A stretch of DNA of 64,000 bases from Eggerthella sinensis (GTDB lineage: Bacteria > Actinomycetota > Coriobacteriia > Coriobacteriales > Eggerthellaceae), in the NCBI RefSeq assembly GCF_003339815.1, contig NZ_PPTT01000008.1, forward strand, positions 1 to 64,000, read 5' to 3'. Position 1 is the first letter of the stretch. Each line of letters begins with the position of its first letter. Below are positions 36,078 through 45,114 of the stretch, piece by piece. The notes beneath the pieces were generated by a model. The model was given only the letters and a program-made list of their open reading frames with translations. It was not told where the DNA came from and ran no database searches. The translations under genes and the position numbers were made by a program.

Positions 36078-37334
36078 CTAGTAGTCGAGTTCCGGGTAGA
36101 GCGGGTGGGCGGCCAAGAGGGCGTCCACCTTGGTGCGCACGTCGGCGAGCTTCGTCTCGTTGTCGGCGTTGAACACCGTGGCGGCGATGAGCTGGCCCAC
36201 CTCGTAGAAGTCGTCGGCGGTGAAGCCGCGCGTGGTGGCGGCGGCCGACCCCACGCGGATGCCGCTCGTGACGAACGGGCTGCGCGGCTCGTTGGGGATG
36301 GAGTTCTTGTTCACCGTGAGGCCGACGCTCTCGAGCAGCTTCTCGGCGTCCTTGCCGGTGACGTCGGCGGGCGTGAGGTCGACGAGGCACAGGTGGTTGT
36401 CGGTGCCGCCGGACACGAGGCGCAGGCCCCCGTCCATCATGCCGGCCCCGAGCGTGCGGGCGTTCTCCACCACGTGGTCGATGTATGCGGCGTAGGCGGG
36501 CTGCAGCGCCTCGCCGAACGCGATGGCCTTGCCGGCGATGACGTGCATGAGCGGGCCGCCCTGCGAGCCGGGGAACACGGCCTTGTCGATTTTCTTGGCG
36601 ATGTCCTCGTCGTTGGACAGGATGAAGCCGCCGCGCGGGCCGCGCAGCGTCTTGTGGCTCGTGGACGTGACGACGTCGGCGTGCGGCACGGGGCTCGGAT
36701 GCGCGCCCGTGGCCACGAGGCCGGCGATGTGGGCCATGTCCACCATGAAGTACGCGCCCACCTCGTGCGCGATGGCGGCCATGCGCTCGAAGTCGATGAT
36801 GCGGGGGTAGGCGCTCGCGCCGCCCACGATGAGCTTCGGGCGAACCTCCTTGGCGATGCGCTCCACGTCGTCGTAGTCGATGGTCTCGGTTTCGGAATCC
36901 ACGCCGTAGCTGGCGAAGTTGTAGTGGCGGCCCGAGAAGTTCACCGGCGAGCCGTGCGTGAGGTGGCCGCCTTCGGCGAGGCTCATGCCCAGCACGGTGT
37001 CGCCGAGCTCGATGAGCGCCTCGTACGCGCCCAGGTTCGCGTTCGCGCCGCAGTGGGGCTGCACGTTCGCGAAGCCGGCGCCGAACAGCTGGCAGGCGCG
37101 CTCGCGCGCGAGATCCTCCACGAGGTCGACCTTCTCGCATCCACCGTAGTAGCGCTTGCGCGGATAGCCTTCGGCGTACTTGTTCGTGAGCACGCTGCCC
37201 ACGGCTTCCATGACGGCGGGCGACGTGAAGTTCTCCGACGCGATGAGCTCGACGGAGTCGCGTTCGCGCGCAAGCTCCTGGCGCATCGCGTCGGCGACGG
37301 CGGGATCGGTCTGAGGTACGTAGGTGAGCGGCAT
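36078..37334 (-). CDS. glyA: Serine hydroxymethyltransferase
   Basis: A 418-aa PLP enzyme converting serine and tetrahydrofolate to glycine and methylene-tetrahydrofolate. The PLP lysine is in [16 protein letters not shown]. The N-terminal [13 protein letters not shown] and the [14 protein letters not shown] substrate loop are standard. It leads the glyA-upp-comEB unit. The upstream 120 bases contain no riboswitch that I can recognise. Confidence 0.98.
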   Translation of the reverse strand: MPLTYVPQTDPAVADAMRQELARERDSVELIASENFTSPAVMEAVGSVLTNKYAEGYPRKRYYGGCEKVDLVEDLARERACQLFGAGFANVQPHCGANANLGAYEALIELGDTVLGMSLAEGGHLTHGSPVNFSGRHYNFASYGVDSETETIDYDDVERIAKEVRPKLIVGGASAYPRIIDFERMAAIAHEVGAYFMVDMAHIAGLVATGAHPSPVPHADVVTSTSHKTLRGPRGGFILSNDEDIAKKIDKAVFPGSQGGPLMHVIAGKAIAFGEALQPAYAAYIDHVVENARTLGAGMMDGGLRLVSGGTDNHLCLVDLTPADVTGKDAEKLLESVGLTVNKNSIPNEPRSPFVTSGIRVGSAAATTRGFTADDFYEVGQLIAATVFNADNETKLADVRTKVDALLAAHPLYPELDY

Positions 37335-37457
37335 GGAGTGCCCCCTTCGGGAACCGGATGTTTTCAGAATCGACTCATGCTAGCACAATCGATGCAGGCC
37401 ATGGAACCTCAACGGGGATCAAGGCGCGAAACGACAGCCGGATGCGAACGGCAGGCC

Positions 37458-38333
37458 TTAGGCCAGGTAGCGCTCGAGCCATGAAAGCACGGTGCCCGCC
37501 GCGCGGGAGAGCGGTCGGGCGCTCGGAACGATAGCACTGACTTCCCAGGTCAAACGCGGATCATCAAGCGCGATGGCAACGATGCCGTCCTGGCAGAACC
37601 GCTCGGCCGTGCGGGCCGGCACGATGCACGCGCCGCGCTTTTGCCGCATTTGATCGAGGATGAGATGGTAGTCGTGCCACCGATAATCCATGGCAAGGCG
37701 AAGGCCTCGCTCGCGGGAAAACGCGCCGAGCGACACGTCGAGGGGAAACGTCTCGCTCAAGCCGAACCAGGTGATGCCGCGCAGCCCTTCCACATCGCGC
37801 CGCCCGTCGGCAAGCAGCGACTCGTGCACGGCCGCGCACAGCGGGATGCGGCACAGCGACACGCAGCGCGTGCCCGGGGCGTCGATGCTGCCCGCCACGA
37901 GCACGAGGTCTTTGCCGCCTTCGGCCACGCACTGAGCCGCAAGCACCGGTTCGACGATGTCGATGTCCAAGCTCATGCGGTGCCCTTCGCCCGCGAACGC
38001 CGCCACCATCTCGTCGAGCGAGAGCGACAGCAACGCGCCGTAGGCAACCCCGAGCCCTACCGTTTCGACGGGACGGCTATCGGCAGCGCACAGCCGTTGC
38101 ACCTCGTCGTAGGCGGTGAGCGCCTCGACCACCTTCGGGTACACCGCGTGCGCCAACGCGGTAGGCTCGAGGCCGAGCGGGCCCCTGACGAACAGCGGAT
38201 GCCCCCATTCGGCCTCGACGCTTTTCAGAGCTCCGCTGAATCCCTGCCGCGTCAGATACGCCCGTTTGGCGGCTTTCCCGATGGAGCCGCTCTCGTAGGC
38301 GAGCCTGAAACACGTCAAGCCGTGTATGTCCAT
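37458..38333 (-). CDS. LysR-family transcriptional regulator
   Basis: A 291-aa protein with an N-terminal winged helix-turn-helix (residues 3-60: TCFRLAYESGSIGKAAKRAYLTRQGFSGALKSVE, positions 5-38). The recognition helix contains the unusual TRQGFSGAL where many family members have S-Q-x-x-S. A periplasmic-binding-like effector domain follows. GGAGGGG precedes two ATG codons at 38339 and 38333. It is divergent from the Tat-exported flavin oxidoreductase, which it probably controls in response to a substrate of that enzyme. Confidence 0.88.
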   Translation of the reverse strand: MDIHGLTCFRLAYESGSIGKAAKRAYLTRQGFSGALKSVEAEWGHPLFVRGPLGLEPTALAHAVYPKVVEALTAYDEVQRLCAADSRPVETVGLGVAYGALLSLSLDEMVAAFAGEGHRMSLDIDIVEPVLAAQCVAEGGKDLVLVAGSIDAPGTRCVSLCRIPLCAAVHESLLADGRRDVEGLRGITWFGLSETFPLDVSLGAFSRERGLRLAMDYRWHDYHLILDQMRQKRGACIVPARTAERFCQDGIVAIALDDPRLTWEVSAIVPSARPLSRAAGTVLSWLERYLA

Positions 38334-38519
38334 GTCCATCCCCTCCCCTCGTTGCCAGTATAGCAAAGCGCGCCCCGTCGGCAGCGCCGCCCGCGCGGGA
38401 CGCGGGGCCTCCTGCGGCAGCAAGCTGCTGCGGGGTATCAGGCGATCGCTGCCTTGTCGGGGCGGGTGGCGCGCGGTTTCATGGCGCAAGGGGCATCGTC
38501 AACGAACAAGGAGGAGCAT

Positions 38520-40772
38520 ATGGACAAGCACGTCAAGCACGCGGGCATGTCGCGCAGGAGCTTTCTGCAGGGCATCGCCTGGGGAACCGTCGGCACGGGA
38601 GCGCTCGGCATGGGGGCGCTCTCCCTCGCGGGATGCGCTCCCGCCGCATCCGAGACGCATCGGGAGACGGGCGCCGCAACGGCGTCGGGTGCGCAGCCCG
38701 CAAGCGTCGCGACCGAGCTCAACCCGCAAGACTACGACTATACCGCGAATTCCATCACCGACTTCGGCTCGTCGACGCTGTTCTCCGATTGGCAGCTGGG
38801 ACCCTTCACCTTCCATCACCGCATGGTGAAATCGGCCGCCTTCCAGCTGGCGTTCATGAAGAACAATCCGGACGAGTACGTCGGGTACTACGAGCGCATG
38901 GCGCGCGGCGGCGTCGAGATGATCTGGGTCGAGGACTTCGCCAACATCTGGGAGCTCACCGCAAGCCCGCTCAAGCAGGACTACGCGCTGTACGACGTGA
39001 AGCGGCTGCTCGACACGCTGCACGACGCGGGCGCGCGCGTCGGCTACCAGTTCGACACCATGGGCTCGGCCATCGGACCGCTCGTGTTCACCGAGAACTT
39101 CCTCGGATCGTACTCCACCGACGACGTGAAATCGTGGGAGCGGACCATCGTCGACATCGCCGTCAAGCTGCACGACGACGGGTTCGACGCCTTCGAGCTC
39201 AACTTCGCGGCGAACAACGTGGGGCAATCGTTCCTGTCGCGGGCGCGCAACAACCGCGACGACGAGTACGGGCCGCAATCGCTCGAGAACCGCACGCGTT
39301 TCGCCGTGGAAACCATCAAGGGCATCAAGGAGGCCTGCGGCGGCGACTTCGTCGTGCAGCTGCTGATCAACGGCATCGAGGCGAACGACCAGACCCTCGG
39401 GCAGGACTCGCCGTACAACTCCGTCGAGGAAGTGCAGGCCATCGCCCGCATACTCGAGCAGGCGGGGGCCGACAGCCTGCACGTGCGCCTCGGGCCCTGC
39501 GGCCAGCACGTGGCCCAGTTCGCGAACGATCTGTACTTCTCGGCGCGCGGACTGGAAGGCGCGAGCGGGTTCGGCAGCCGCTTCGATTTCTCGCGGCATT
39601 TCCAGGGCAAGCTGCGGGCCAGCCACTCGGGCTGCGGCATGATGATCGATGTGGCCGCCGAGATCAAGAGCGCCGTGTCCATCCCCGTCGGCGCGGCCAC
39701 GTACATGGACCCGGCGCAGGCGCCCGATTACTTCGAGGAGGCCCTCGCCGACGGCAAGCTCGACTTCCTCGTGATGAACCGGCCGCTGTGCGTCGACCCC
39801 GAGTACGTGACGAAGCTGCGCGAGAACCGAATCGACGAGATAGCCCCCTGCACGCGCTGCTTGCACTGCTTCTACGACCCCGACAAGGCGGGAACGCTTC
39901 TGGAGCACTGCCGTGTGAACGCCGCGAACTGGCGCGCGTTCGGCGAGAGCATGCCGGAAGGCTGGACGCCGCAGGCGGCGGAGCAACCCAAGAAGGTGCT
40001 CGTTGCGGGCGGCGGTCCCGCCGGCATGGAAGCGGCGCGCGTGGCGGCGCAGCGCGGGCACGAGGTGACGCTGTACGAGAAGAGCGGCAGCCTGGGCGGG
40101 CTGCTCACGTCGGCGGCGGCCATCAAGGGACCGCACGAGAACCTCGAGCGCCTCGCCGCGTACCTCACGCGGCAGCAAGAGCTGTGCGGCGTGAAGGTGG
40201 TCACCAAGACGGAGGTCGATGCGCAGCTTGTCGAGCAGGAGCAGCCGGATGCGGTGATCGTGGCCACGGGCGGCACGCGCCCCGCTCCCCTGTTCGAGAC
40301 GACCGGCGCTACGAGCGTGCTCGCCTTCGACGATGTTGTAGGCAGCGACCTGGGACAACGCGTGGTGGTGTTGGGCAGCAACGCCCAAGCGGCGGACGTG
40401 GCCGTGTACCTCGTGGCGCAGGGCAAGGACGTGACCATCGTGACGCCCGATCCGTTGGAGCTGTTCGAAAAGGGACATTCGGTGAACGTGCGCGGCTTCG
40501 TCGAAACGGCGCTCAACGCTCAGGGAACGCGCGTATGGCCGTCGGCAACGCTGTCGGCGGTGGGCGACGGCACCGTCTCCTTCACGAGCGAGGCGGGCGT
40601 GGACGTGACCGCGCCCTGCGATGCGCTCGTGGACATGCGCGACATGCTGCCGGACACTGCGCTGGCGGATGCGCTGACGGGCGTCGAGACGGTGGCGGTG
40701 GGCGATTGCGCCGACCCCTACAACATCGCGGAGGCCATCGCGGCGGGCAACCTCGCGGCCCGCGCCCTCTAG
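38520..40772 (+). CDS. Tat-exported NADH:flavin oxidoreductase / 2-enoate reductase-like flavoenzyme
   Basis: A 750-aa enzyme with a twin-arginine signal (MSRRSFLQG) and a lipobox (LAGC at about residue 39), so it is probably a lipid-anchored external enzyme. Residues 80-420 form an Old-Yellow-Enzyme FMN barrel. Cysteines in CTRCLHC and a fourth 13 residues later bind a 4Fe-4S cluster. The rest is an FAD/NAD(P) module (VLVAGGGPAGMEAARVA). This is the 2,4-dienoyl-CoA reductase/BaiCD layout. Secreted members of this type in gut Coriobacteriia reduce dietary or host compounds. AAGGAGGAG precedes the ATG. The substrate is unknown. A hairpin follows. Confidence 0.9.
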   Translation: MDKHVKHAGMSRRSFLQGIAWGTVGTGALGMGALSLAGCAPAASETHRETGAATASGAQPASVATELNPQDYDYTANSITDFGSSTLFSDWQLGPFTFHHRMVKSAAFQLAFMKNNPDEYVGYYERMARGGVEMIWVEDFANIWELTASPLKQDYALYDVKRLLDTLHDAGARVGYQFDTMGSAIGPLVFTENFLGSYSTDDVKSWERTIVDIAVKLHDDGFDAFELNFAANNVGQSFLSRARNNRDDEYGPQSLENRTRFAVETIKGIKEACGGDFVVQLLINGIEANDQTLGQDSPYNSVEEVQAIARILEQAGADSLHVRLGPCGQHVAQFANDLYFSARGLEGASGFGSRFDFSRHFQGKLRASHSGCGMMIDVAAEIKSAVSIPVGAATYMDPAQAPDYFEEALADGKLDFLVMNRPLCVDPEYVTKLRENRIDEIAPCTRCLHCFYDPDKAGTLLEHCRVNAANWRAFGESMPEGWTPQAAEQPKKVLVAGGGPAGMEAARVAAQRGHEVTLYEKSGSLGGLLTSAAAIKGPHENLERLAAYLTRQQELCGVKVVTKTEVDAQLVEQEQPDAVIVATGGTRPAPLFETTGATSVLAFDDVVGSDLGQRVVVLGSNAQAADVAVYLVAQGKDVTIVTPDPLELFEKGHSVNVRGFVETALNAQGTRVWPSATLSAVGDGTVSFTSEAGVDVTAPCDALVDMRDMLPDTALADALTGVETVAVGDCADPYNIAEAIAAGNLAARAL

Positions 40773-40781
40773 TGCGGGAAG

Positions 40782-40813
40782 CTCGCGGAGCCGACCCTTC
40801 CCGGCTCCGCGAG
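40782..40813. terminator. Bidirectional hairpin between the flavoenzyme gene and rpiB
   Basis: A perfect 12-bp stem, CTCGCGGAGCCG with CGGCTCCGCGAG, closes an 8-base loop between two convergent genes. Neither side has a long U-tract. Confidence 0.75.
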
Positions 40814-40833
40814 ACCGGCCGGTTTCGGGCGAG

Positions 40834-41271
40834 CTACCCCTCGAGCGCGGTGATCTTCTTGACGCGGTCCGCGTGGCGGCCGCCGCCGAATTCGGTGGAC
40901 ACGAAGGCGTCGAGGATCTCGCGGTTCGTGGCTTCGTCGACGAAGCGGCCCGACACGGCCACGATGTTCGCGTCGTTGTGCTCGCGGGCCAGCGCGGCGA
41001 ACACGGGGCTCGTCACGTTCGCGGCGCGGATGCCGTCGATCTTGTTGGCGGCCACGGCCATGCCGATGCCCGTGCCGCACACGAGCACGCCCCGCTCGGC
41101 CGCGCCGTCCACCACGTCATGCGCGACGAGGGCGGCAAAATCGGGGTAGTCCACGCGGTCGTCGGTGCCGGGGCCGCGGTCGATCACGTCGTGGCCGAGG
41201 CCTTCCAGGTACGCGGCGAGGGCCTGCTTCTGCTCGAAGCCCGCATGGTCGCTGGCAATGCTGATCTTCAT
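40834..41271 (-). CDS. rpiB: Ribose-5-phosphate isomerase B
   Basis: A 145-aa RpiB/LacAB-type isomerase interconverting ribose-5-phosphate and ribulose-5-phosphate. MKISIASDHAGFEQK begins the fold. The active-site cysteine lies in GVLVCGTGIGMAVAANK, and the phosphate-contact arginines are in VSGRFVDEATNREI. The ATG at 41271 follows AAGGAC. It lies downstream of glpK on the same strand with a 104-base gap that contains a weak hairpin (CCGCT..GCTG/CAGCAGCGG near 41315-41340). Confidence 0.95.
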   Translation of the reverse strand: MKISIASDHAGFEQKQALAAYLEGLGHDVIDRGPGTDDRVDYPDFAALVAHDVVDGAAERGVLVCGTGIGMAVAANKIDGIRAANVTSPVFAALAREHNDANIVAVSGRFVDEATNREILDAFVSTEFGGGRHADRVKKITALEG

Positions 41272-41375
41272 CGGATGTCCTTCCCTTCTCGTCTTGGGGC
41301 CAGTATACGGCAAACCGCTGCTGAGGGAACGCAGCAGAGCGGGTTGTGCGATATCTCCAACGTGAAAGGGGCGGA

Positions 41376-42863
41376 CTAGGACATCGTGCGGGCGACGGCG
41401 CGGGCCCAGCCTTCCAGCAGCGCGGCGTGGCGCTCGTCTTCCATACCCGGCTCGTACACGGCGTCGGAGGAGCGCAGCGCGCGCAGGCTTTCCGCGTCCT
41501 TCCAGAAGCCGGTGGCCAGGCCCGCGAGGAACGCGGCGCCGAGCGCGGTGGTCTCGGCGTTCTGCGGGCGCCGCAGCGGGGTGCGCAGGATGTCGCTTTG
41601 GAACTGCATGAGGAAGTCGTTCGCGGAGGCGCCGCCGTCCACGTTGAGCACGCTGAGCGGCACGCCGGCGTCGGCCTCCATGGCCACCACGAGGTCGCGC
41701 ACCTGGTAGGCCAGCGATTCGAGCGACGCGCGCACGATGTGCGCCCGCCCCGTGCCGCGCGTGAGGCCGTAGATGGCCCCGCGCGCCTCGGCGTCCCAGT
41801 AGGGAGCGCCCAGGCCGGTGAAGGCCGGCACCACGTACACGCCCTCGGCCCCGTCCACGCTGCGGGCGATGGCCGATGTTTCGGCCACGTCGTCGATGAT
41901 GCCCAGGTCGTCGCGCAGCCACTGCATGAGCGCGCCGGCCATGAACACACTGCCCTCGAGCGCGTACTCGGGACCCGCGCCGGGGCCCGACGCGGCGATG
42001 GTGGTGATGAGGTTGTGGGTGGAACGGCACGCTTCGCCGCCCGTGTGCATGAGCAGGAAGCAGCCGGTGCCGTACGTGTTCTTCGCCTGGCCGGGCTCGA
42101 AGCAGCACTGCCCGAACAGGGCCGCCTGCTGATCGCCCGCCACGCCGCAGATGGGCACGTTCGGCACGATGCCGGTGGAGGCCGTGCGGCCGAACTCCCC
42201 CGACGAGGGGCGCACGTCGGGAAGCAGCGACGCCGGGATGTCGAACAGGTCGAGCAGCCACGGGTCCCACCGCAGCTCGTGGATGTTGTACAGCATGGTG
42301 CGGCTGGCGTTCGTCACGTCGGTGGCGTGCACGCGGCCTTGCGTGAGCGTCCAGATGAGCCACGTGTCCACGGTGCCGAAGGCGAGCTTGCCGGCTTCGG
42401 CGTCGGCGCGGGCGCCTTCAACGTTGTCGAGGATCCACTTGATCTTGCTGGCGGAGAAGTAGGCGTCGGGCACGAGGCCCGTCTTGTCGGCGATGGTGCG
42501 CGCGACCTCGGGGTCGGCGGCGAGCTCGTCGATGATGGGCGCCGTGCGGCGGCACTGCCACACGATGGCGTTCATCACGGGCTCCCCCGTTTCGCGATTC
42601 CACACCACGGTGGTCTCGCGTTGGTTCGTGATGCCGATGCTGTCGATGTCGTCCGAGGCGAGGTTGTGCGCCACGAGCAGCTCGGTGAGCGCACCGAGCT
42701 GGGACGACAGAATGTCGCGCGGGTCGTGTTCCACCCACCCGGGCTGGGGGTAGATCTGCGGAAACGGGTTCTGCACCGCATCGACGACGTGACCGAGCGC
42801 GTCGACGAGCATGGCGCGCGACGAGGTGGTTCCCTGATCGAGCGCTACGACGTACTTTGGCAT
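41376..42863 (-). CDS. glpK: Glycerol kinase
   Basis: A 495-aa FGGY kinase phosphorylating glycerol to glycerol-3-phosphate. VALDQGTTSSRAMLVD binds phosphate, NQRETTVVWNRETG lies at the substrate site, and AGDQQAALFGQCCFEPG with GTGCFLLMHTG marks the second domain. Its start overlaps the end of the lipase-like gene by 19 bases, so translation is probably coupled. No glycerol facilitator or GlpD gene is near, so glycerol from extracellular or internal lipid hydrolysis is a likely source. Confidence 0.97.
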   Translation of the reverse strand: MPKYVVALDQGTTSSRAMLVDALGHVVDAVQNPFPQIYPQPGWVEHDPRDILSSQLGALTELLVAHNLASDDIDSIGITNQRETTVVWNRETGEPVMNAIVWQCRRTAPIIDELAADPEVARTIADKTGLVPDAYFSASKIKWILDNVEGARADAEAGKLAFGTVDTWLIWTLTQGRVHATDVTNASRTMLYNIHELRWDPWLLDLFDIPASLLPDVRPSSGEFGRTASTGIVPNVPICGVAGDQQAALFGQCCFEPGQAKNTYGTGCFLLMHTGGEACRSTHNLITTIAASGPGAGPEYALEGSVFMAGALMQWLRDDLGIIDDVAETSAIARSVDGAEGVYVVPAFTGLGAPYWDAEARGAIYGLTRGTGRAHIVRASLESLAYQVRDLVVAMEADAGVPLSVLNVDGGASANDFLMQFQSDILRTPLRRPQNAETTALGAAFLAGLATGFWKDAESLRALRSSDAVYEPGMEDERHAALLEGWARAVARTMS

Positions 42864-43819
42864 GCATGCTCCTCAATCCATGTGACCACGTCAGTATAAA
42901 CCTGGGCCCGTCCCGGTTCGTTGAGGATTTCGTGGCGCATGCCGTCGTACAGCTTCACCTCCACGTCCTGCACGCCGGCGCGGCGCAGCAGCTCGGCCGC
43001 CGCCTGCACGCCCTTGCCGTTGCCCCCCACCGGGTCCTCGGCACCGGCGATGAACAGCACCGGCAGGTCCTTCGGCACCTTCGCCGCACACGACGGCGAC
43101 ACCACTTCGCCCGTGAGGTCGGTGAGCGTGGCGTAGCCGCCGACGGAGAACATGGCGCCGCACAGCTCGTCGGCGATGTAGGCGTCCACGACGGCCGGGT
43201 CGGTGGAAATCCAATCCGTCGACGTGCGCGGGTTCTCGATTTGCTTGGCGAACGCGCCCACGCCCATGTTGTCGAGCAGGGTGCTGCGGTAGGCCGGCCC
43301 CTTCGTCTTCGCGAGGAAGCGCGCCAGCGCGTTGCCCGCCTTCGACAGGACGAGCGGCTGCTGGCCCGTGCCGCAGATCACCGCGGCGGCCACGTCCTCG
43401 CCGTGGCGCGCGAGGTAGGCGCGCACGATGAAGCTGCCCATGGAGTGCCCGAACAGGATGTAGGGCGTTTGGCGGGAGTAGCGCGCCGTGACGGTTTTGC
43501 GCAGCTCGTGAACGTCCTCGATGAGGATCTCCTTGCCGTCCGGCGGCAGGCAGCCCAGCTCGTCGGCGCTGCTCACGCTCTTGCCGTGGCCGATGTGGTC
43601 GGCGGCGCACACCACGAACCCGTGCCCCACGAGGAAGCGGGCGAACTCGTCGTAGCGGCCCACGTGCTCCACCATGCCGTGGGCGATTTGGATGACGCCG
43701 CGCGGGGGCTTGCGCCGTCCGCCGCGCACGCGTGCCGGCTCCCATACGAGCCCTTTGATGGTGGACGTCCCGTCGTGGGACAGAAAGCCGATGGGCGCCA
43801 CTGCAACCGCTGTTTCCAT
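42845..43819 (-). CDS. Alpha/beta hydrolase, monoacylglycerol lipase-like
   Basis: A 324-aa serine hydrolase of the lysophospholipase/monoacylglycerol lipase family. The nucleophile elbow is FGHSMGS, the oxyanion region is VIQIAHGMVEHVGRYDEFA, the acid is in FIAGAEDPVGG and the histidine in DGMRHEILNE. There is no signal peptide, so it is cytoplasmic. GGGGAGGGG precedes the ATG at 43819. Overlap with glpK links fatty-acyl ester cleavage to glycerol capture, which supports glycerol-releasing activity, though other esters are possible. Confidence 0.9.
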   Translation of the reverse strand: METAVAVAPIGFLSHDGTSTIKGLVWEPARVRGGRRKPPRGVIQIAHGMVEHVGRYDEFARFLVGHGFVVCAADHIGHGKSVSSADELGCLPPDGKEILIEDVHELRKTVTARYSRQTPYILFGHSMGSFIVRAYLARHGEDVAAAVICGTGQQPLVLSKAGNALARFLAKTKGPAYRSTLLDNMGVGAFAKQIENPRTSTDWISTDPAVVDAYIADELCGAMFSVGGYATLTDLTGEVVSPSCAAKVPKDLPVLFIAGAEDPVGGNGKGVQAAAELLRRAGVQDVEVKLYDGMRHEILNEPGRAQVYTDVVTWIEEHACQSTS

Positions 43820-44056
43820 ATGTGATCCCCTCCCCAGGAGTTTTCTCTAGTATAGCGGAGCGGTGCGCCGCGGCGGGCGACGGGGACGAAGGAGGGGGCC
43901 TCCGGAGCGAAACCGTTACGAAGGGGCGCCGAACCGCGCGCCGATGCAGCGGCAGGAGGCGCACGTCGACCGCCAGGGCGCGCGCCTCGACCCCAGCAGC
44001 GTTCAACGTCGAACCCGGCCCCTCGATGGCAAACCGCCATTGATGTTGGGGGCCTT

Positions 44057-44204
44057 GGACAAAAACGCGTCGATTCTCTATCCTCACTTGAAAATAGATA
44101 AAATGCCGAAGCCGTGACCAGGGGATTTGGAACACGATGCTTCTGACAGCCGTGAAATGGCTCGGCAAACGCCGAAAAACTAGAGAATCGGCGCGTTTTT
44201 GTCC
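44057..44204. repeat. MITE-like element with 24-bp terminal inverted repeats
   Basis: GGACAAAAACGCG(T/C)CGATTCTCTA at 44057-44080 recurs inverted at 44181-44204 with one mismatch, bounding a 148-bp element with no reading frame worth calling. Flanking bases (GCCTT and AGGC) nearly extend the symmetry. I see no clear target-site duplication. It could be a miniature transposable element or a long hairpin in RNA. The rest of the gene-free interval 43820-44271 shows nothing I recognise. Confidence 0.6.
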
Positions 44205-44271
44205 AGGCGATACGAGGCCTTATGCTAAGCAGTTCGGCAAAGGACTGCACACATCCGGCAAGCGCCGCGCG

Positions 44272-44877
44272 TCAGGAAAGGGCCGCGATGGCGGCGGGCG
44301 TGACGGCGCCCTCGCGGACGATGCGCGGCGCGTCGCCGGTGCAGTCGATGACGGTGGACGCGACGCCGCTCTTGTCGTCGTCGGCCTCGTCGGCGAGGAC
44401 CACGTTGACGCGGGCCGCGAGCTGGGGGTCGAGGGCGTCGATGGCGCCGGGGGCCGCCTCGCCCGAGGGGTTCGCCGAGGTGGTGGCAAGCGGGCAGCCG
44501 ACAGCCTCGATGAGGGCGAGGGCCGTTGCGCTGTCGGGCATGCGCAGGCCGATGGAGCCGGCGGCCGAGCGAAACGCGGGCGGCACGGCGTCGCTCGCCT
44601 CCACGATGAGCGTGAGGGCACCGGGCCAGTAGGCGCGCGCCAGCTTGCGAGCCAGGTCGGGCACGTGCGCGCCGTAGCGGTCGAGGTCGTCGCAGCCTGC
44701 CACGAGCCAGGAGATGGGCTTGCCGCGGTCACGCTCCTTCAGGGAGTACAGCACGTCGGGGCCGGCGACGGCCTCCACCGACACGCCCAGGCCGTACACG
44801 GTTTCGGTGGGGAAAATGACCGCCTCGCCGCGTTTGAGTGCGGAGGCGGCTTCGTCGAGCGAGCGGGGCGTTGGCAT
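44272..44877 (-). CDS. TsaC/Sua5/YrdC-family threonylcarbamoyl-AMP synthase
   Basis: A 201-aa enzyme making threonylcarbamoyl-adenylate for the t6A37 modification of ANN-decoding tRNAs. The family motifs are GEAVIFPTETVYGLG, the KERDRGKP loop, the substrate region YWPGALTLI and the C-terminal LATTSANPSGE. It lacks the extra Sua5 domain, so it is the short TsaC form. AAGGAC precedes the ATG at 44877. It seems to be a single gene. Confidence 0.93.
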   Translation of the reverse strand: MPTPRSLDEAASALKRGEAVIFPTETVYGLGVSVEAVAGPDVLYSLKERDRGKPISWLVAGCDDLDRYGAHVPDLARKLARAYWPGALTLIVEASDAVPPAFRSAAGSIGLRMPDSATALALIEAVGCPLATTSANPSGEAAPGAIDALDPQLAARVNVVLADEADDDKSGVASTVIDCTGDAPRIVREGAVTPAAIAALS

Positions 44878-45049
44878 GAGCGGTCCTTCCCTGGTTGAGT
44901 CGAAGGGCATTGTAGCACGCGCGCGGCGATGCGGGGCGTGCTGCGGAAGGCGGTGCGCTCGCACCGGCCGCCGTCCGACGGCACGCCCCCACCGCCCGAC
45001 GCCTCCTAACGGCGCCCACCGCCTTCTCCCCGCCTCCCGCATCCCAGCA

Positions 45050-45079
45050 GTGTTACGAATTTCATTTTCGTGTTACCAT
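45050..45079 (+). promoter_or_regulatory. Direct-repeat operator and promoter of the ABC binding-protein gene
   Basis: GTGTTAC occurs at 45050-45056 and again at 45070-45076, a 20-bp period. TACCAT (45074-45079) is a candidate -10 box 17 bp from TGTTAC. Almost the same arrangement lies upstream of the FmdE-family gene at 48771-48800, including the following CGCATCAG. The two sites probably bind the same regulator. Confidence 0.7.
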
Positions 45080-45114
45080 ACGCATCAGTATCGCCGTATC
45101 GAAAGGATTTCCTC

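Noticed and set aside
38499-40478. A 659-codon open frame antisense to the flavoenzyme gene
   Set aside because: Same mirror effect; the plus-strand product has full cofactor motifs.
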